A stretch of DNA of 64,000 bases from QHWT01 sp963755695 (GCA_963755695.1 CAVWLB010000008.1:868001-932000); one strand, 5' to 3'; shown: positions 35,425-45,212, counted from the stretch's first letter. The notes: generated from the letters alone by a model not told the origin. A program made the numbers and translations.

Positions 35425-35465
35425 GACCCGGCTTCACACGGCGCCTCTGAAGAGCCGCCCTACAC
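35425..35465 (-). repeat. dispersed palindromic repeat, copy 1
   Basis: In minus-strand sense it reads GTGTAGGGCGGCTCTTCAGA, then GGCGCCGTGTGAAGCCGGG. It matches copy 3 (56338-56380) nearly base for base and copies 2 and 4 in its core. The core forms a hairpin around GGCGCC. It lies between the crotonase and CoA-transferase genes. Confidence 0.65.
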
Positions 35466-35502
35466 CGTCATTTTCACTGACCTGCTAAAGATCCGAAGCC
35501 CC

Positions 35503-37032
35503 ATGCGCTCCACTCAGTTCCTCAACGCCGCCGATGCGGCTGGACTGGTCCGCGATGGGCAAACCGTCGCCATCAGCGGCAACGGCGCCGGAATGATCTC
35601 CGCCGAGAGTATCTTCGCCGCCCTGGAGACACGTTTTCTGGAATCCGGGCACCCGAACGACCTCACGCTCGTGCATTCGCTTGGCCTTGGCGACCGGGGC
35701 ACGCTGGGTACGAACCGCTTCGCCCATGAGGGCATGGTGCGCAAGGTGGTCGCTGCGCATTTTACGTGGTCGCCGAAAATGCAGCAGCTCATACGGGAGG
35801 AGAAGGTCGAGGCGTATTGCCTGCCCGGCGGGGTCATACAACAACTGCTGCGCGAGATTGGCGCCGGACGTCCCGGCCTCTTTACGCACACCGGACTGGG
35901 AACATTCGTCGACCCACGTCAGGGTGGCGGGCAATGTAATCAACGAAGCCGGGAGCACGTGCTCGAACTCCTCTCAATAGACGGTCAGGAAGTGCTGCAT
36001 TACAAACCGTTCCCCGTCGATGTGGCGATCATCCGGGCTACCTACGCCGATACTCGGGGCAATCTCAGCCCGGAGGAGGAAGCGGTCGATCTCGACATCC
36101 ACAGCATGGCGCTCGCCGCGCACAACAGCGGCGGACGGGTCCTCGCCCAAGTTCGGCGGGTTGTAGAGGCCGGCGCTCTGCAGCCGCGCAGTGTGCGCGT
36201 GCCCGGGATCATGGTGGATGCCGTGGTCGAGGATCCCGCGCAGACTCAGTTCTACGGGCTCGCTTACGATCTCACGATCAGCGGTTCGCGACGCGCTCCT
36301 CTGGCGGATTCCTCAGCGGAGGTTCCCTCGAAACTCGAACGGCGAATCATCGCTCGAAGGGCGGCCATGGAGCTGAGACCAGGCGCCTCTCTCAACTTTG
36401 GCTTTGGTATACCGGGCGGCATCTTTGGAGTCATAGCGGAGCAGGGGCGCGCGGACGAGTTGTGGATGAGCGTTGAGCAGGGCGCGCACAACGGTCGCAT
36501 GCTCGACGAACGGCTCTTTGGCGCGGCACGCAACCCCGACGCCATCCTGTCTTCGGTCGACCAGTTCGACTTCTACAGCGGCGGCGGAGTGGACATCGCC
36601 TTCCTGGGCATGGGTGAGGTCGATGAAGTCGGTAATGTCAACGTGTCTCACCTCGGAGGCAACATCATTGGCCCCGGCGGCTTCATCGAGATCGCTCAGT
36701 ACGCCAGGAAAGTAGTCTTCTGCGGGTGTTTCGATGCGCAGGGCACACAACTGACGTGGTCCGACGGCCGCCTTGCAGTCGTCCGGCCGGGTAAGCTGCG
36801 CAAGTTCGTCAAGCAAGTGGACCGCATCACCTTCGCTGGGTCGTACGCGAGGAAGACCGGCCAGGAAGTGCTGTATATCACCGAGCGCGCTGTATTCCGG
36901 CTGAACCAAGATGCGATCGCGCTGATCGAACTGGCCCCCGGAATTGATATCGAGCGCGACATTCTGCCCTACATGGAATTTCGGCCACGCCTCGATCGGT
37001 TTTCCACAATGCCGGTGTCGGTGTTCACGTAA
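35503..37032 (+). CDS. family I CoA-transferase (acetate/propionate CoA-transferase like)
   Basis: A 509-aa enzyme with fused alpha and beta halves. The alpha half holds GQTVAISGNGAGMISAESIF and AYCLPGGVIQQLLREIGAGR. The beta half opens LNFGFGIPGGIFGVIAEQG, and the catalytic glutamate is expected in WMSVEQGAHNG. GGGVDIAFLGMGEVDEVGNV and GPGGFIEIAQYARKVVF follow as in the family. It moves CoA between carboxylic acids, for example acetyl-CoA to propionate or acetoacetate. Pairing with the crotonase gene is inferred from position; no strong binding site is seen before the ATG. Confidence 0.9.
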   Translation: MRSTQFLNAADAAGLVRDGQTVAISGNGAGMISAESIFAALETRFLESGHPNDLTLVHSLGLGDRGTLGTNRFAHEGMVRKVVAAHFTWSPKMQQLIREEKVEAYCLPGGVIQQLLREIGAGRPGLFTHTGLGTFVDPRQGGGQCNQRSREHVLELLSIDGQEVLHYKPFPVDVAIIRATYADTRGNLSPEEEAVDLDIHSMALAAHNSGGRVLAQVRRVVEAGALQPRSVRVPGIMVDAVVEDPAQTQFYGLAYDLTISGSRRAPLADSSAEVPSKLERRIIARRAAMELRPGASLNFGFGIPGGIFGVIAEQGRADELWMSVEQGAHNGRMLDERLFGAARNPDAILSSVDQFDFYSGGGVDIAFLGMGEVDEVGNVNVSHLGGNIIGPGGFIEIAQYARKVVFCGCFDAQGTQLTWSDGRLAVVRPGKLRKFVKQVDRITFAGSYARKTGQEVLYITERAVFRLNQDAIALIELAPGIDIERDILPYMEFRPRLDRFSTMPVSVFT

Positions 37033-37064
37033 GCGAAACCTTGAGCCCGCGAGGTTGTCCGGGG

Positions 37065-38087
37065 CTATTTCGGCTCAGCCTCGACGATGCTCACGTCCGA
37101 CGCGGTCGGCACGACGCGCGTCATCGTGTATCCAGCATCATCAAGAAGCGTTCGGTATTCGTTGGCCGTGCGCTCCTCTCCGCCCGGAAGCGTCAGCATG
37201 ACCATGTCCGCCAGCTTGCCGAAATGCGGCGTATTCCCCTCCGGCAGCACGAACTCGACGATCAAGAGCTTCGCCCCCTTTTTCATCGCCTTGCGGCAGT
37301 TGCCCAGGATGGTGTGGCACTGCGCTTCGGTCCAGTCATGAATGATGTGCGACAGGATGTAGGCGTCGCCACCCTCTGGAACACTTTGGAAGAAGCTTCC
37401 ATGTACGATCGTCACGCGATCCGCAACTCCCCGGGACTCGAGCAAGGCCGGCGCTTCGGTGACGACATGCGGGCGGTCGAAGAGGATGCCTTTCGGTTGC
37501 GGATACTTCGCGAGAATGTGCGCGAGCATATTGCCTGTCGCGCCGCCGACGTCGACGATCGTGTCGAATTTGGAGAAGTCAAAAGCGTCGGCGACGGTCG
37601 GCGGTTCGCCGCCGTGAATGCCCACCATCGACTCGCTGAACCGCGCCGCCTCGTCGGGATGCTGGGCAAGGTAGTCGAAGATGTTCATGCCGAACACCTT
37701 GTCCATGGCCGGCTTGCCGGTGGCGAGGGAGTACTCGAATTCGCCGAAGGACTGCCACGCCCACGGGCCCGCCATGGTCAACACCGTCGAGCGCGCCGCG
37801 CCTGGCGCGTCCTTCCCGAGCGTCGCCCCAAGCTCGGTGAGCCCGAACGTGTCGTTGCCGTTCTGTGTCAGGACTCCAAAGCTCGCCAGCGTCCGCATGA
37901 AGCGATGCAACGCCCGTGGATTCATGCCGGTGGTACCGGCAAGGTCGGCCGCGGATTTCGGGCCCTCGGCAAGATGGTCGGCCAAACCGAGTTTCGCTGC
38001 GGTGTAGACGAGTGTCGACAGCCAGTACGCCGTGCCCATTCGGATCATTTCGACATGCGGCGGGACTGCGGGGTTCGTGTCGCTCAT
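37065..38087 (-). CDS. SAM-dependent O-methyltransferase
   Basis: A 340-aa enzyme of the plant-type/hydroxyneurosporene methyltransferase family. The N-terminal winged-helix dimerisation domain (residues about 1-100) contains GLADHLAEGPKSAADLAG. The SAM site is TIVDVGGATGNMLAHILAKY, and the catalytic histidine lies in YILSHIIHDWTEAQC. Such enzymes methylate hydroxyls of small aromatic or polyketide-like molecules. GGAGG lies 12 bases before the ATG at 38087. It is divergent from an FAD oxidoreductase gene over a gap of 220 bases, suggesting a shared small-molecule pathway. Confidence 0.9.
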   Translation of the reverse strand: MSDTNPAVPPHVEMIRMGTAYWLSTLVYTAAKLGLADHLAEGPKSAADLAGTTGMNPRALHRFMRTLASFGVLTQNGNDTFGLTELGATLGKDAPGAARSTVLTMAGPWAWQSFGEFEYSLATGKPAMDKVFGMNIFDYLAQHPDEAARFSESMVGIHGGEPPTVADAFDFSKFDTIVDVGGATGNMLAHILAKYPQPKGILFDRPHVVTEAPALLESRGVADRVTIVHGSFFQSVPEGGDAYILSHIIHDWTEAQCHTILGNCRKAMKKGAKLLIVEFVLPEGNTPHFGKLADMVMLTLPGGEERTANEYRTLLDDAGYTMTRVVPTASDVSIVEAEPK

Positions 38088-38307
38088 TTCAGTGCTGCGT
38101 CCTCCGCTGGCAACACTACCACACGCAGGCTCAGCCATACGACGCGGGCCACAGTCTGTGGATGCTCTCCGCGCGCGGCACATCCAGCAGGCACCGGGCA
38201 GCCGAGGGTCGCGTGACCTGGTTGGTTCAAAATACTTACAACCAATGCTCGTCCGTCGGAAGACGGACCCCGGGAGCCTGATGCGCCCGTTTTGAGGTCG
38301 TGATGCC

Positions 38308-39744
38308 ATGAGGGTCGTGGTCATTGGCGCCAGTGCTGCCGGTTGTTTTGCCGCGCTGCTGCTCGCCCGGGCCGGACACGAGGTTCAGGTCGTCGAGAAG
38401 GACCGGCTGGAACTTGCCCCCGACATCGAGTCCGCTGCGCGGTCAGCGTTCCGCTCGACCGCACCACAAATCGTGCAACCGCACATCATCATGGCCCGCT
38501 GCCGCCAACTGCTCGTCAAACATCTGCCGGATGTGTACGAACATCTGCTTGGCGCCGGGGTCATGGAGGCGCCGCTCTCGACACAGATGCCACCCACGCT
38601 CGCCGACCCCGCGCCTCGGCCCGGTGACGAGCAACTGACGATGTTGATGACCCGCCGTTCCACGTTCGACTGGGTACTGCAGCGCGCGATGGTCGCCCAA
38701 CCGGGAGTGACGCTGCGGCGCGGTCTGGCGGTCACGGGACTGGTTGCGATTCCGGACGCGCCGCCTCACATCACCGGAGTGCGCACCACCGAAGGCGATC
38801 TGCCGGCAGACCTGGTGATCGACGCGGCCGGCCGCCGCTCACCAATTGACCAGTGGTTGAGCAACATCGGTGCACACGCCAGCGCTTCGTCGTGGGCGGA
38901 ATGCGGAGTGGCATATTTCAGTCGTCACTACAGGCTGCGTACAGAGACCGCCCCTCCAGCGCCTCCTACGACACGGAGAGTCGAGGCGCTCGACGAGTTC
39001 ACCGTCGGCATCTGGGGCGCCGACAACGGCACGATGCAGTTGGCAGTCGCGCCGCTCGCCATGGATCACCGCTTCAAGACGGTCAGGTATCCCGAGGTCT
39101 TCGACGCGGTGCTGCGCACCGTCCCGATGTACGCGGAGTGGCTCGACGTGCTCGACCCGATCACCGGGGTCTATCCGATGGGCGGCGTGCACAACACCAT
39201 GCGCCGCCTGGTTGTCGAGGGCGCTCCGGTCGCGACTGGCCTGGCGGCGATCGGCGACTCTGTGTGCACGACGAATCCGACGCTCGGCCGCGGGCTGGCG
39301 GTCGCGTTATCGGGCGCGGTGGACCTGCTCGAGGCGATTGATGAGCGCAGTGACGACTGGGTGGCGCTGGCGCTCGCGGCGGACAAACTCGTCGCCGACC
39401 ATGTGGTCCCGTTCTATGAGGATCAGGCCGCCATAGACTCCGAACGTCTAGCGATGCTCCGACACAACATCTTCGACGCCCCGGCACCAGCGGCCACGGC
39501 ATCCGCTTCGTCCGATCGAGTCACCTTTGCGCAACTGCGTACCGCAGCGCAGTTCGATCCGGCGGCCTTCCGCGCGCTGTGGAGAATCATGGGAATGATC
39601 GGTCGACCCGGCGAAATATACACAGACCCGCAGATCGTCGCGCGCACTCACGAGATTCTCCGTGAGCACGTGAGCGATCCGTCGATCGTTCAGCCACCCC
39701 GCGAACGGGTGCTGGCTGCGCTCAATCTAGAAGGCATCTCATAA
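38308..39744 (+). CDS. FAD-dependent oxidoreductase
   Basis: A 478-aa flavoprotein. The N-terminus has a Rossmann dinucleotide-binding motif, VVVIGASAAGCFAALLLARA, ending VVEKD. The second FAD motif is AAIGDSVCTTNPTLGRGLAV, as in the aromatic-ring hydroxylase/halogenase-like superfamily. I see no tryptophan-halogenase signature (W-x-W-x-I-P), so hydroxylation or reduction is more likely than halogenation. The last 90 residues are helical. It is divergent from the O-methyltransferase, and a modification pathway for a secondary metabolite is inferred. Confidence 0.85.
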   Translation: MRVVVIGASAAGCFAALLLARAGHEVQVVEKDRLELAPDIESAARSAFRSTAPQIVQPHIIMARCRQLLVKHLPDVYEHLLGAGVMEAPLSTQMPPTLADPAPRPGDEQLTMLMTRRSTFDWVLQRAMVAQPGVTLRRGLAVTGLVAIPDAPPHITGVRTTEGDLPADLVIDAAGRRSPIDQWLSNIGAHASASSWAECGVAYFSRHYRLRTETAPPAPPTTRRVEALDEFTVGIWGADNGTMQLAVAPLAMDHRFKTVRYPEVFDAVLRTVPMYAEWLDVLDPITGVYPMGGVHNTMRRLVVEGAPVATGLAAIGDSVCTTNPTLGRGLAVALSGAVDLLEAIDERSDDWVALALAADKLVADHVVPFYEDQAAIDSERLAMLRHNIFDAPAPAATASASSDRVTFAQLRTAAQFDPAAFRALWRIMGMIGRPGEIYTDPQIVARTHEILREHVSDPSIVQPPRERVLAALNLEGIS

Positions 39745-39886
39745 ACGCCGCAGCAGAATGAGGCAACACGCGAGGTGCATTCCAGGAAACGGCGTTTAGC
39801 GACGCTGTTTCGAGTTTGAAGCCACGTTCGCGATCCGCGTTGGCAACGGCTTGGCAGCATGCGGCATCTTCCATCAGACTGGTCGG

Positions 39887-42706
39887 GTGACCTTGCTCGA
39901 ACGAGAGCCTGAGCTCGCTGCGATTGAGGCAGTGCTCCAACACTGCGGCAGAATGTTTTTGATCGAGGGTGGAATGGGTCTCGGCAAGACGTCACTGGTC
40001 GAAGCGGGCTGCGCGCGAGCCGAGGAACTTGGCTACAACATTCTGCGTTCACGGGGATCCGAGCTCGAAGCGGACTTCGCGTTCGGCGTCGTGTGTCAGC
40101 TGTTCGAGCGGCGCCTGAGGGAGGCCCCGCCGGAGGATCGCGACGCGTTGCTTGCTGGGCCCGCAGCCGCGGTGCGGCCTCTCCTGGTCAGCGGCTTCTT
40201 CGAATCAGCGGCCCTTGACAGGTCGTTTGCCGTCTTGCATGGCTTGTTTTGGTTGGCGTCCAACCTTGCGGCGTCACAACCGGTGCTGCTCGTTGTGGAC
40301 GACGCGCACTGGGCCGACGAAGCCTCGCTACGCTGGCTGGCGTATCTCGCGCCAAGATTGGAGGGATTGCCGATTTCCCTGCTGCTTACGCTTCGACCCG
40401 GGGAGCTGGCCTCCACGAGCACCTCGCTGGTGGCCCTGCGGATCGAAGCGTCGGCGGTGGTTTGCCCGGCGTTGTTAAGCGAGAACGCCGTCAGCGAAAT
40501 CGTTCGCGCGACCGTCGGCAATACGGCGGGCGACGAATTCTGTAAGGCCGTCTGGACGGCGAGTGGCGGCAATCCTCTGTACCTGACCGAGCTGCTGCGG
40601 GCGGTCGAGTCTGAGAAGCGGTTCCCATCCGATCTCGGTCCTGCCAGGCTACCTGTCGGCGGACGCGAGGGAATCGCGCGACGGGTCGTCGCGAGGGTTC
40701 GCGGACTCGGTCCGTCTGCACTCGATTTCGCGCAAGCGCTGGCCGTTCTCGGTGACGACTGCGAGTTGCGTCACGCCGCTGCCCTCGCTGGTGTGGCGAT
40801 GACGGAGGCCACGCGTTTCGCAGCGGCTCTCGTTCGTCTCGAGGTGTTGGCGTCTAATCGGCCCTCGCGATTCATCCATCCAGTTGTCCGCGACGCGCTC
40901 GAGGCCTCGATGGAGAAGGACCAGCGAGACGCGCGGCACCGCACCGCAGCCCGCCTGCTCCACGCCGAGGGTGCGCCAGCCGGACGGGTCGCCGCACATC
41001 TTGTTGATGTCGAGTCTTCGGGCGATCACTGGACGATAGAGCGCCTGCGGGAGGCCGCGCGCGCAGCGATCGAGAGCGGCGCCCCCCACACAGCCGCCGA
41101 CCTCCTGGGCCGGGCGCTCGTTGAATCCCCGCCGCCAGCACAGCGAGTCGAAGTCCTGCGCGAAGCAGCTCGCGCGGAGGCGTGCACGGGACGCGAAACC
41201 GCTTGCGCGCGCTTGGACGAGGCGCTGCGGTTGGCCGCCGATCCGCACCAACGAGCTGAGATCGCGCTCGAGATCGCCGAGACTTATGCCGCGCTGTTCC
41301 GGTGGGCGGATGCCGTCGATGTCATCGAACGGGCGCTGTCAGAACTCGGCGAGGCGGACGAAGCACTCGCGGGCCGGCTCGAGGGGGAGCTTGTCGTGTC
41401 CGCTCTCCATGACGCACGTCGCGCGTCGCGGGTTACACCGGCGCTCAGGCGACTCGCGTCGCGCTCGCTCACCGGAAGTGTGGCGGAAGCGTTCGGTGTC
41501 GCCCAGGGCATGGCCATGGTGCTCGGAGGCCGGCGGGCGGAAGAGGCAGCCGTTCTGCTGGAAACCGCTCTCGCGGGAACGGCCGCAGATGCGGCGAACT
41601 GGGATACGCGAGCCGCGCTGCTGTGGAGTCTGATCGTGACCGAGCGCTTTGACAGCGTCGAAGCAGCCTTGGAGCCGATGATCAAGGCAGTCCATCGATC
41701 CGGCAGCGCGCGCGGTTTTGTCGCGACCTACAGCACGCTCGGAATACTCAAGCTGCGCTTGGGGATGCTGCCGGAGGCGGACGCGGCCGCTCGCATTGCC
41801 CTGCGGGTACTGCAGCAGGGGGACTTTGCGCCTGGGCTGCCGTTCGCCGCGACCGTGTTGGCCGATGTCGCGGTCGAGGCCGGCGAGCTCGACGAGGCAC
41901 AGGCGCTCCTCGACCTGCTTCCTCAGAAGGGTTGGCCCGCAGGCGTCGGTACCGTTCTGATCCCAGCGGCTCGTGGACGGCTGCGACTCGCCCAAGGCCG
42001 GCCGGCGGAGGCGCTCGCCGACTTCCAGACGTGCGAGGCGATGTTTAGCCCAGAGGCGTGGGGCACCGAGATGCGGGATGTTGGCTATCTGCACGCCCGT
42101 GCCGGCGCAGCCCAAGCATTGCTGCGACTCGGGAAATGTGAGTCCGCACGGGAATTGGCGCACGCCGAGCTGTCAGACGTCAGAGTGTTCGCCGCGCCGC
42201 GAGCCCTTGGAATCGCATTGCGTGCCGCCGGACTCGCCCAGGGCGGCAGTGCCGGGCTCGAGCTCCTTGCCGAATCCGTCGCTGTCCTCCGGCGCTCGCC
42301 AGCGTTGCTCGAGCGGGCGCACTCCTTGACCGAACTCGGAGCGGCCCTGCGCCGAAACGGCCAGCGTAGAGCCGCGCGCGAGCCGTTAGCCGAAGCGCTC
42401 GATCTCGCCGCCCGCTGCGGCGCTCGCCCGCTGGCGGTCCGCGCACGTGAAGAGCTCAAGACAACTGGCGCCCGGCCGCGACGCGCGTGGCGCACCGGCG
42501 TCGAGGCGCTCACGCCCAGCGAACTGCGCATCGTGCGGCTCGCGGTCGACGGTCGGTCCAACCGGGAGATCGCCCATGAGCTCTACGTGACGCTCAAGAC
42601 CGTCGAGGGCCACCTTTCGCGCGCCTACACTAAGCTCGGGATTGAGGGCCGCGGGCAGCTGCCGCGGGTTCTCGAAGGCAAAAAAACCAGGGTGCCCACC
42701 CTCTAG
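39887..42706 (+). CDS. large ATP-binding LuxR-family regulator
   Basis: A 939-aa LAL/MalT-like regulator. The N-terminal ATPase shows Walker A FLIEGGMGLGKTSLVEAG and Walker B VLLVVDDAHWADEASLRWL. About 500 residues of TPR-like helical repeats follow. The C-terminus is a LuxR helix-turn-helix: LTPSELRIVRLAVDGRSNRE, then IAHELYVTLKTVEGHLSRAY. It activates transcription after binding ATP and an inducer. The GTG at 39887 (VTLLEREPELAAIE) is preferred because homologues usually begin just before the LLERE segment; the frame is open to 39851. It may control the adjacent oxidoreductase and SnoaL-like genes. Confidence 0.9.
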   Translation: MTLLEREPELAAIEAVLQHCGRMFLIEGGMGLGKTSLVEAGCARAEELGYNILRSRGSELEADFAFGVVCQLFERRLREAPPEDRDALLAGPAAAVRPLLVSGFFESAALDRSFAVLHGLFWLASNLAASQPVLLVVDDAHWADEASLRWLAYLAPRLEGLPISLLLTLRPGELASTSTSLVALRIEASAVVCPALLSENAVSEIVRATVGNTAGDEFCKAVWTASGGNPLYLTELLRAVESEKRFPSDLGPARLPVGGREGIARRVVARVRGLGPSALDFAQALAVLGDDCELRHAAALAGVAMTEATRFAAALVRLEVLASNRPSRFIHPVVRDALEASMEKDQRDARHRTAARLLHAEGAPAGRVAAHLVDVESSGDHWTIERLREAARAAIESGAPHTAADLLGRALVESPPPAQRVEVLREAARAEACTGRETACARLDEALRLAADPHQRAEIALEIAETYAALFRWADAVDVIERALSELGEADEALAGRLEGELVVSALHDARRASRVTPALRRLASRSLTGSVAEAFGVAQGMAMVLGGRRAEEAAVLLETALAGTAADAANWDTRAALLWSLIVTERFDSVEAALEPMIKAVHRSGSARGFVATYSTLGILKLRLGMLPEADAAARIALRVLQQGDFAPGLPFAATVLADVAVEAGELDEAQALLDLLPQKGWPAGVGTVLIPAARGRLRLAQGRPAEALADFQTCEAMFSPEAWGTEMRDVGYLHARAGAAQALLRLGKCESARELAHAELSDVRVFAAPRALGIALRAAGLAQGGSAGLELLAESVAVLRRSPALLERAHSLTELGAALRRNGQRRAAREPLAEALDLAARCGARPLAVRAREELKTTGARPRRAWRTGVEALTPSELRIVRLAVDGRSNREIAHELYVTLKTVEGHLSRAYTKLGIEGRGQLPRVLEGKKTRVPTL

Positions 42707-42761
42707 CGAACGCCCGACATCTGCGCGATCCTTCGGCCGTAGCCAACGACTGGAGGTTCTC

Positions 42762-43199
42762 ATGACGAGGAGCGTACGCGAAGCGTTCGAGAGAGGGACC
42801 GCAACGTTCAACGCAGGTGATATCGACGGGTTCGCCGAAGTGCTCGCAGACGACGTCGCCTTCGAGGCGCCGGGTGGGCTCCGCGGCACGGGCAAAGACG
42901 CTTGCGTCGAGTTTTTCGGCAGTTGGTTCGGCGCGTTCCCTGACGCGCACGTCGACGTGCACGGACTGCACATCGTCGACGACGTTGCGGTCGAGGAGGG
43001 GACGTTCACCGGGACGCACAACGGTGTCCTCCATCATCCGATGGGCGATATCCCACCGACCGGCCGGCCCGTCAGGATCAGCTACGTCCAGGTGCTTCGG
43101 TTCCGCGACGGACGGCACGTCTCGTTCAACCTGATGTTCGACCGCTTGTCGATGCTCGAGCAACTCGGTGTTGTTCAGGCACCGGCACCAAGGGCCTGA
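42762..43199 (+). CDS. SnoaL-like (NTF2-fold) protein
   Basis: A 145-aa single-domain protein of the polyketide-cyclase/ester-cyclase (SnoaL-like) type. The pattern is the NTF2 cone: a helix with FNAGDIDGFAEVLADDVAFE, then WFGAFPDAHVDVHGLHIVDD, VEEGTFTGTHNGVL and VQVLRFRDGRHVSFNLMFDR. GGAGG lies 7 bases before the ATG at 42762; the longer open frame upstream overlaps the regulator and is not used. The ligand is unknown. It directly follows the LuxR-type gene. Confidence 0.87.
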   Translation: MTRSVREAFERGTATFNAGDIDGFAEVLADDVAFEAPGGLRGTGKDACVEFFGSWFGAFPDAHVDVHGLHIVDDVAVEEGTFTGTHNGVLHHPMGDIPPTGRPVRISYVQVLRFRDGRHVSFNLMFDRLSMLEQLGVVQAPAPRA

Positions 43200-43340
43200 T
43201 CAAGCCTGAGGCCGGTTTTGCGGGTCAGCCTGGCAGCCTCGCGCACGGATTCGCGGGTGTTCGCCAAGGGCTGGATCCAGAACCGCGGAGAGGGTGTCGA
43301 CTCCACTGTCGGTCTATTTATGAGATGACTTCTAATCCAG

Positions 43341-43394
43341 CAGGTCTGAAGACCCGCCCTACGTCTGTAGGGCGCCTCTTCAGAGGCGCCGAGG
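43341..43394 (+). repeat. dispersed palindromic repeat, copy 2
   Basis: Two nested hairpins: CGCCCTAC-gtct-GTAGGGCG at about 43353-43372, then GGCGCCTCTTCAGAGGCGCC (43371-43390). The second arm pair is a perfect palindrome. Related copies lie at 35425-35465, 56338-56380 and 61562-61610. It sits between convergent genes and may also act as a bidirectional terminator. Confidence 0.7.
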
Positions 43395-43418
43395 GTATTG
43401 GTTGTCGGGCGTCTCTTT

Positions 43419-44357
43419 TTAGCGTCGATCTGCACCCTGTCGTGTATGGTCCACTAGCAGGACTCTTGCGTCCTGGCAGTAATCGAGAAACGCGGCTTGC
43501 GCCTTCTTGCTTAGACAAGAGATCTTATGCCCGCCCCAGCTTTTGAACAGAAATTCACTCTCGGTGCTGAACTTTGCACACTCGTTACCCCTGCCGACCT
43601 TCCCTCCCATGAGCTCTATATGAAATGCGAAGTAACCGTCTTCGCCACCACACCAATGTTGCGGTGGAAAGCGACTTAGACATTCATGTGTCTTTTCCCA
43701 ATCTCGCAAACTAAGACCGCCGCTACCTCCATCTATTATCAAGCCGACAGGACGCTGGCGGCGCCATTTGGAGCCGATGTAATCATATGAAGCGAAATCG
43801 CCGAGTGTATAGTCGGAATGCTTGCAGGAGATTGTGTCCGTCTGAAAGATGAGTATCTTCTTTCTGCCAATAACGCTGTCCCAGAATCGTTGTGATAAAA
43901 ATAATGCGTTGTATCCGGTGGCGGCGAGGTCGTCTGTCGCGAGCCGTGTCAGATGCACTCTTCCATCACGAGCGAGTTTAGCAATACTTGTTGACATGAT
44001 GAACTCAAGATTGCTATTCCCGTGGAAGATCTGGATTGGAACCTGAACGTTGTCTACAAAGTTATTGACGACACGATCTATCGCCGGATGTTCGCGCGTC
44101 TCGACGATGACTCCGCATACAGGGCATTGCGTGTCTATGGGCACCTCACCTCGGTTTGGTAATATTTCGTCGAGAGATGTAAAGTCTGGTGCGCTCGCGA
44201 GTCTCTTTAAAGAACTATAGACATGTCTTATGTGTTCGCCTGTAATGTCGGCCTGCTGCACACCCTCCTTTAGTAGGTCCGCTGAGACTACTGTCGCTGT
44301 TGACTGTTCCTCACCACTGAAGAAACGCCTGATACGACGAGCCATTTCCGCAACCAT
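43419..44357 (-). CDS. DUF5672-like predicted glycosyltransferase-related protein
   Basis: A 312-aa protein. The C-terminal two thirds resemble DUF5672: NALFLSQRFWDSVIGRKKIL leading into IFQTDTISC, then YDYIGSKW, GGSGGLSLRDWEKTHECLSR and CGGEDGYFAFHIELM. This domain is found with glycan-synthesis genes and appears related to GT-A glycosyltransferases. A CPVCG half-site occurs near residue 77. The gene is much richer in A/T and in ATT, AAT and TTT codons than its neighbours, suggesting recent transfer. It is followed on the same strand side by a sulfotransferase gene about 110 bases upstream in reading direction. Confidence 0.7.
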   Translation of the reverse strand: MVAEMARRIRRFFSGEEQSTATVVSADLLKEGVQQADITGEHIRHVYSSLKRLASAPDFTSLDEILPNRGEVPIDTQCPVCGVIVETREHPAIDRVVNNFVDNVQVPIQIFHGNSNLEFIMSTSIAKLARDGRVHLTRLATDDLAATGYNALFLSQRFWDSVIGRKKILIFQTDTISCKHSDYTLGDFASYDYIGSKWRRQRPVGLIIDGGSGGLSLRDWEKTHECLSRFPPQHWCGGEDGYFAFHIELMGGKVGRGNECAKFSTESEFLFKSWGGHKISCLSKKAQAAFLDYCQDARVLLVDHTRQGADRR

Positions 44358-44465
44358 TTGTTGATTTAACCTCAGAACTCACCCAATCGAAGGCGCCACC
44401 GGCGGCGTCGCCTTTGGGGCTGTCACTGCGGACGGGGGCCGGGACCGCCCGGCCGCAAAGCTTCC

Positions 44466-45212
44466 CTACGCATCCCACGAAATGGCGGTGAGCTCGCGCT
44501 CCATCGGATCGGCGGGCCCTGCGTCGGAGTGCAACATCTCGTCCTGTGCGTACGAAGATAGCGGCGCGTACGATAGCCGATCGTCGAGCAGTGTGTTGAC
44601 TCGCTCGAACACGGCACGGTCGTTGGCGATCAGCGCGGCCAGCGACGTGACGATTGTCGTACGCTCATGTTGCCTGGCGTAGTCGAGTAACAGGCGGTTG
44701 TACGCTCGCCAGATAACGAGTCCTTCACCTGAAGCAACGGACAGCTTCCGATTGGGCTTAGGATTGGTGGCGGCCTTCGACGCCCGCCGCTCCAAGGACA
44801 TCGCAACATCGGAGGCCGGTCTCCAGACGATCAGCGTCCGTATGCCTGGGACGAGCCGACGCCAGTCGTTCAGGAACAGCGCGCTGCGGGGATCCTTGAA
44901 TCCCCACGTGGGGTACTTGATCATCCGCCTGGATACCGCTACAGCCAGCCTCGCGCGCGTTCGCCAGGAAAAGTGCAGGGGCCGTCCCTCGTGCACCTTC
45001 CAACCGTTCGATTCGCGCACCTGGGCGGCGATGGCCTCCCTTTGAAAATCTACGATATCGAGATCTTCGTAGTGCCCACGCTCATTGCCCGTGGCAGGTC
45101 CCAATAGGCGGCCGTTATCGATGACGAGCCCGCAACCTTGGAGCCATGAAGCCGTTAGAGACGTTCCCGAACGATGCATGCCCGTGATGCACAAGACGCG
45201 CCGTCGTGCCAT
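44466..45212 (-). CDS. sulfotransferase-family protein
   Basis: A 248-aa protein with the PAPS-binding loop RVLCITGMHRSGTSLTASWL at its N-terminus and, later, KYPTWGFKDPRSALFLNDW and TLIVWRPASDVAMSLERRA, which fit the 3'-phosphate-binding strand and helix. The start at 45212 places the loop seven residues in and has GGGAGA upstream; the open frame to 45338 adds low-complexity residues. It is the second sulfotransferase in the window and lies next to the DUF5672-like gene, again pairing sulfotransfer with glycan synthesis. Confidence 0.82.
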   Translation of the reverse strand: MARRRVLCITGMHRSGTSLTASWLQGCGLVIDNGRLLGPATGNERGHYEDLDIVDFQREAIAAQVRESNGWKVHEGRPLHFSWRTRARLAVAVSRRMIKYPTWGFKDPRSALFLNDWRRLVPGIRTLIVWRPASDVAMSLERRASKAATNPKPNRKLSVASGEGLVIWRAYNRLLLDYARQHERTTIVTSLAALIANDRAVFERVNTLLDDRLSYAPLSSYAQDEMLHSDAGPADPMERELTAISWDA

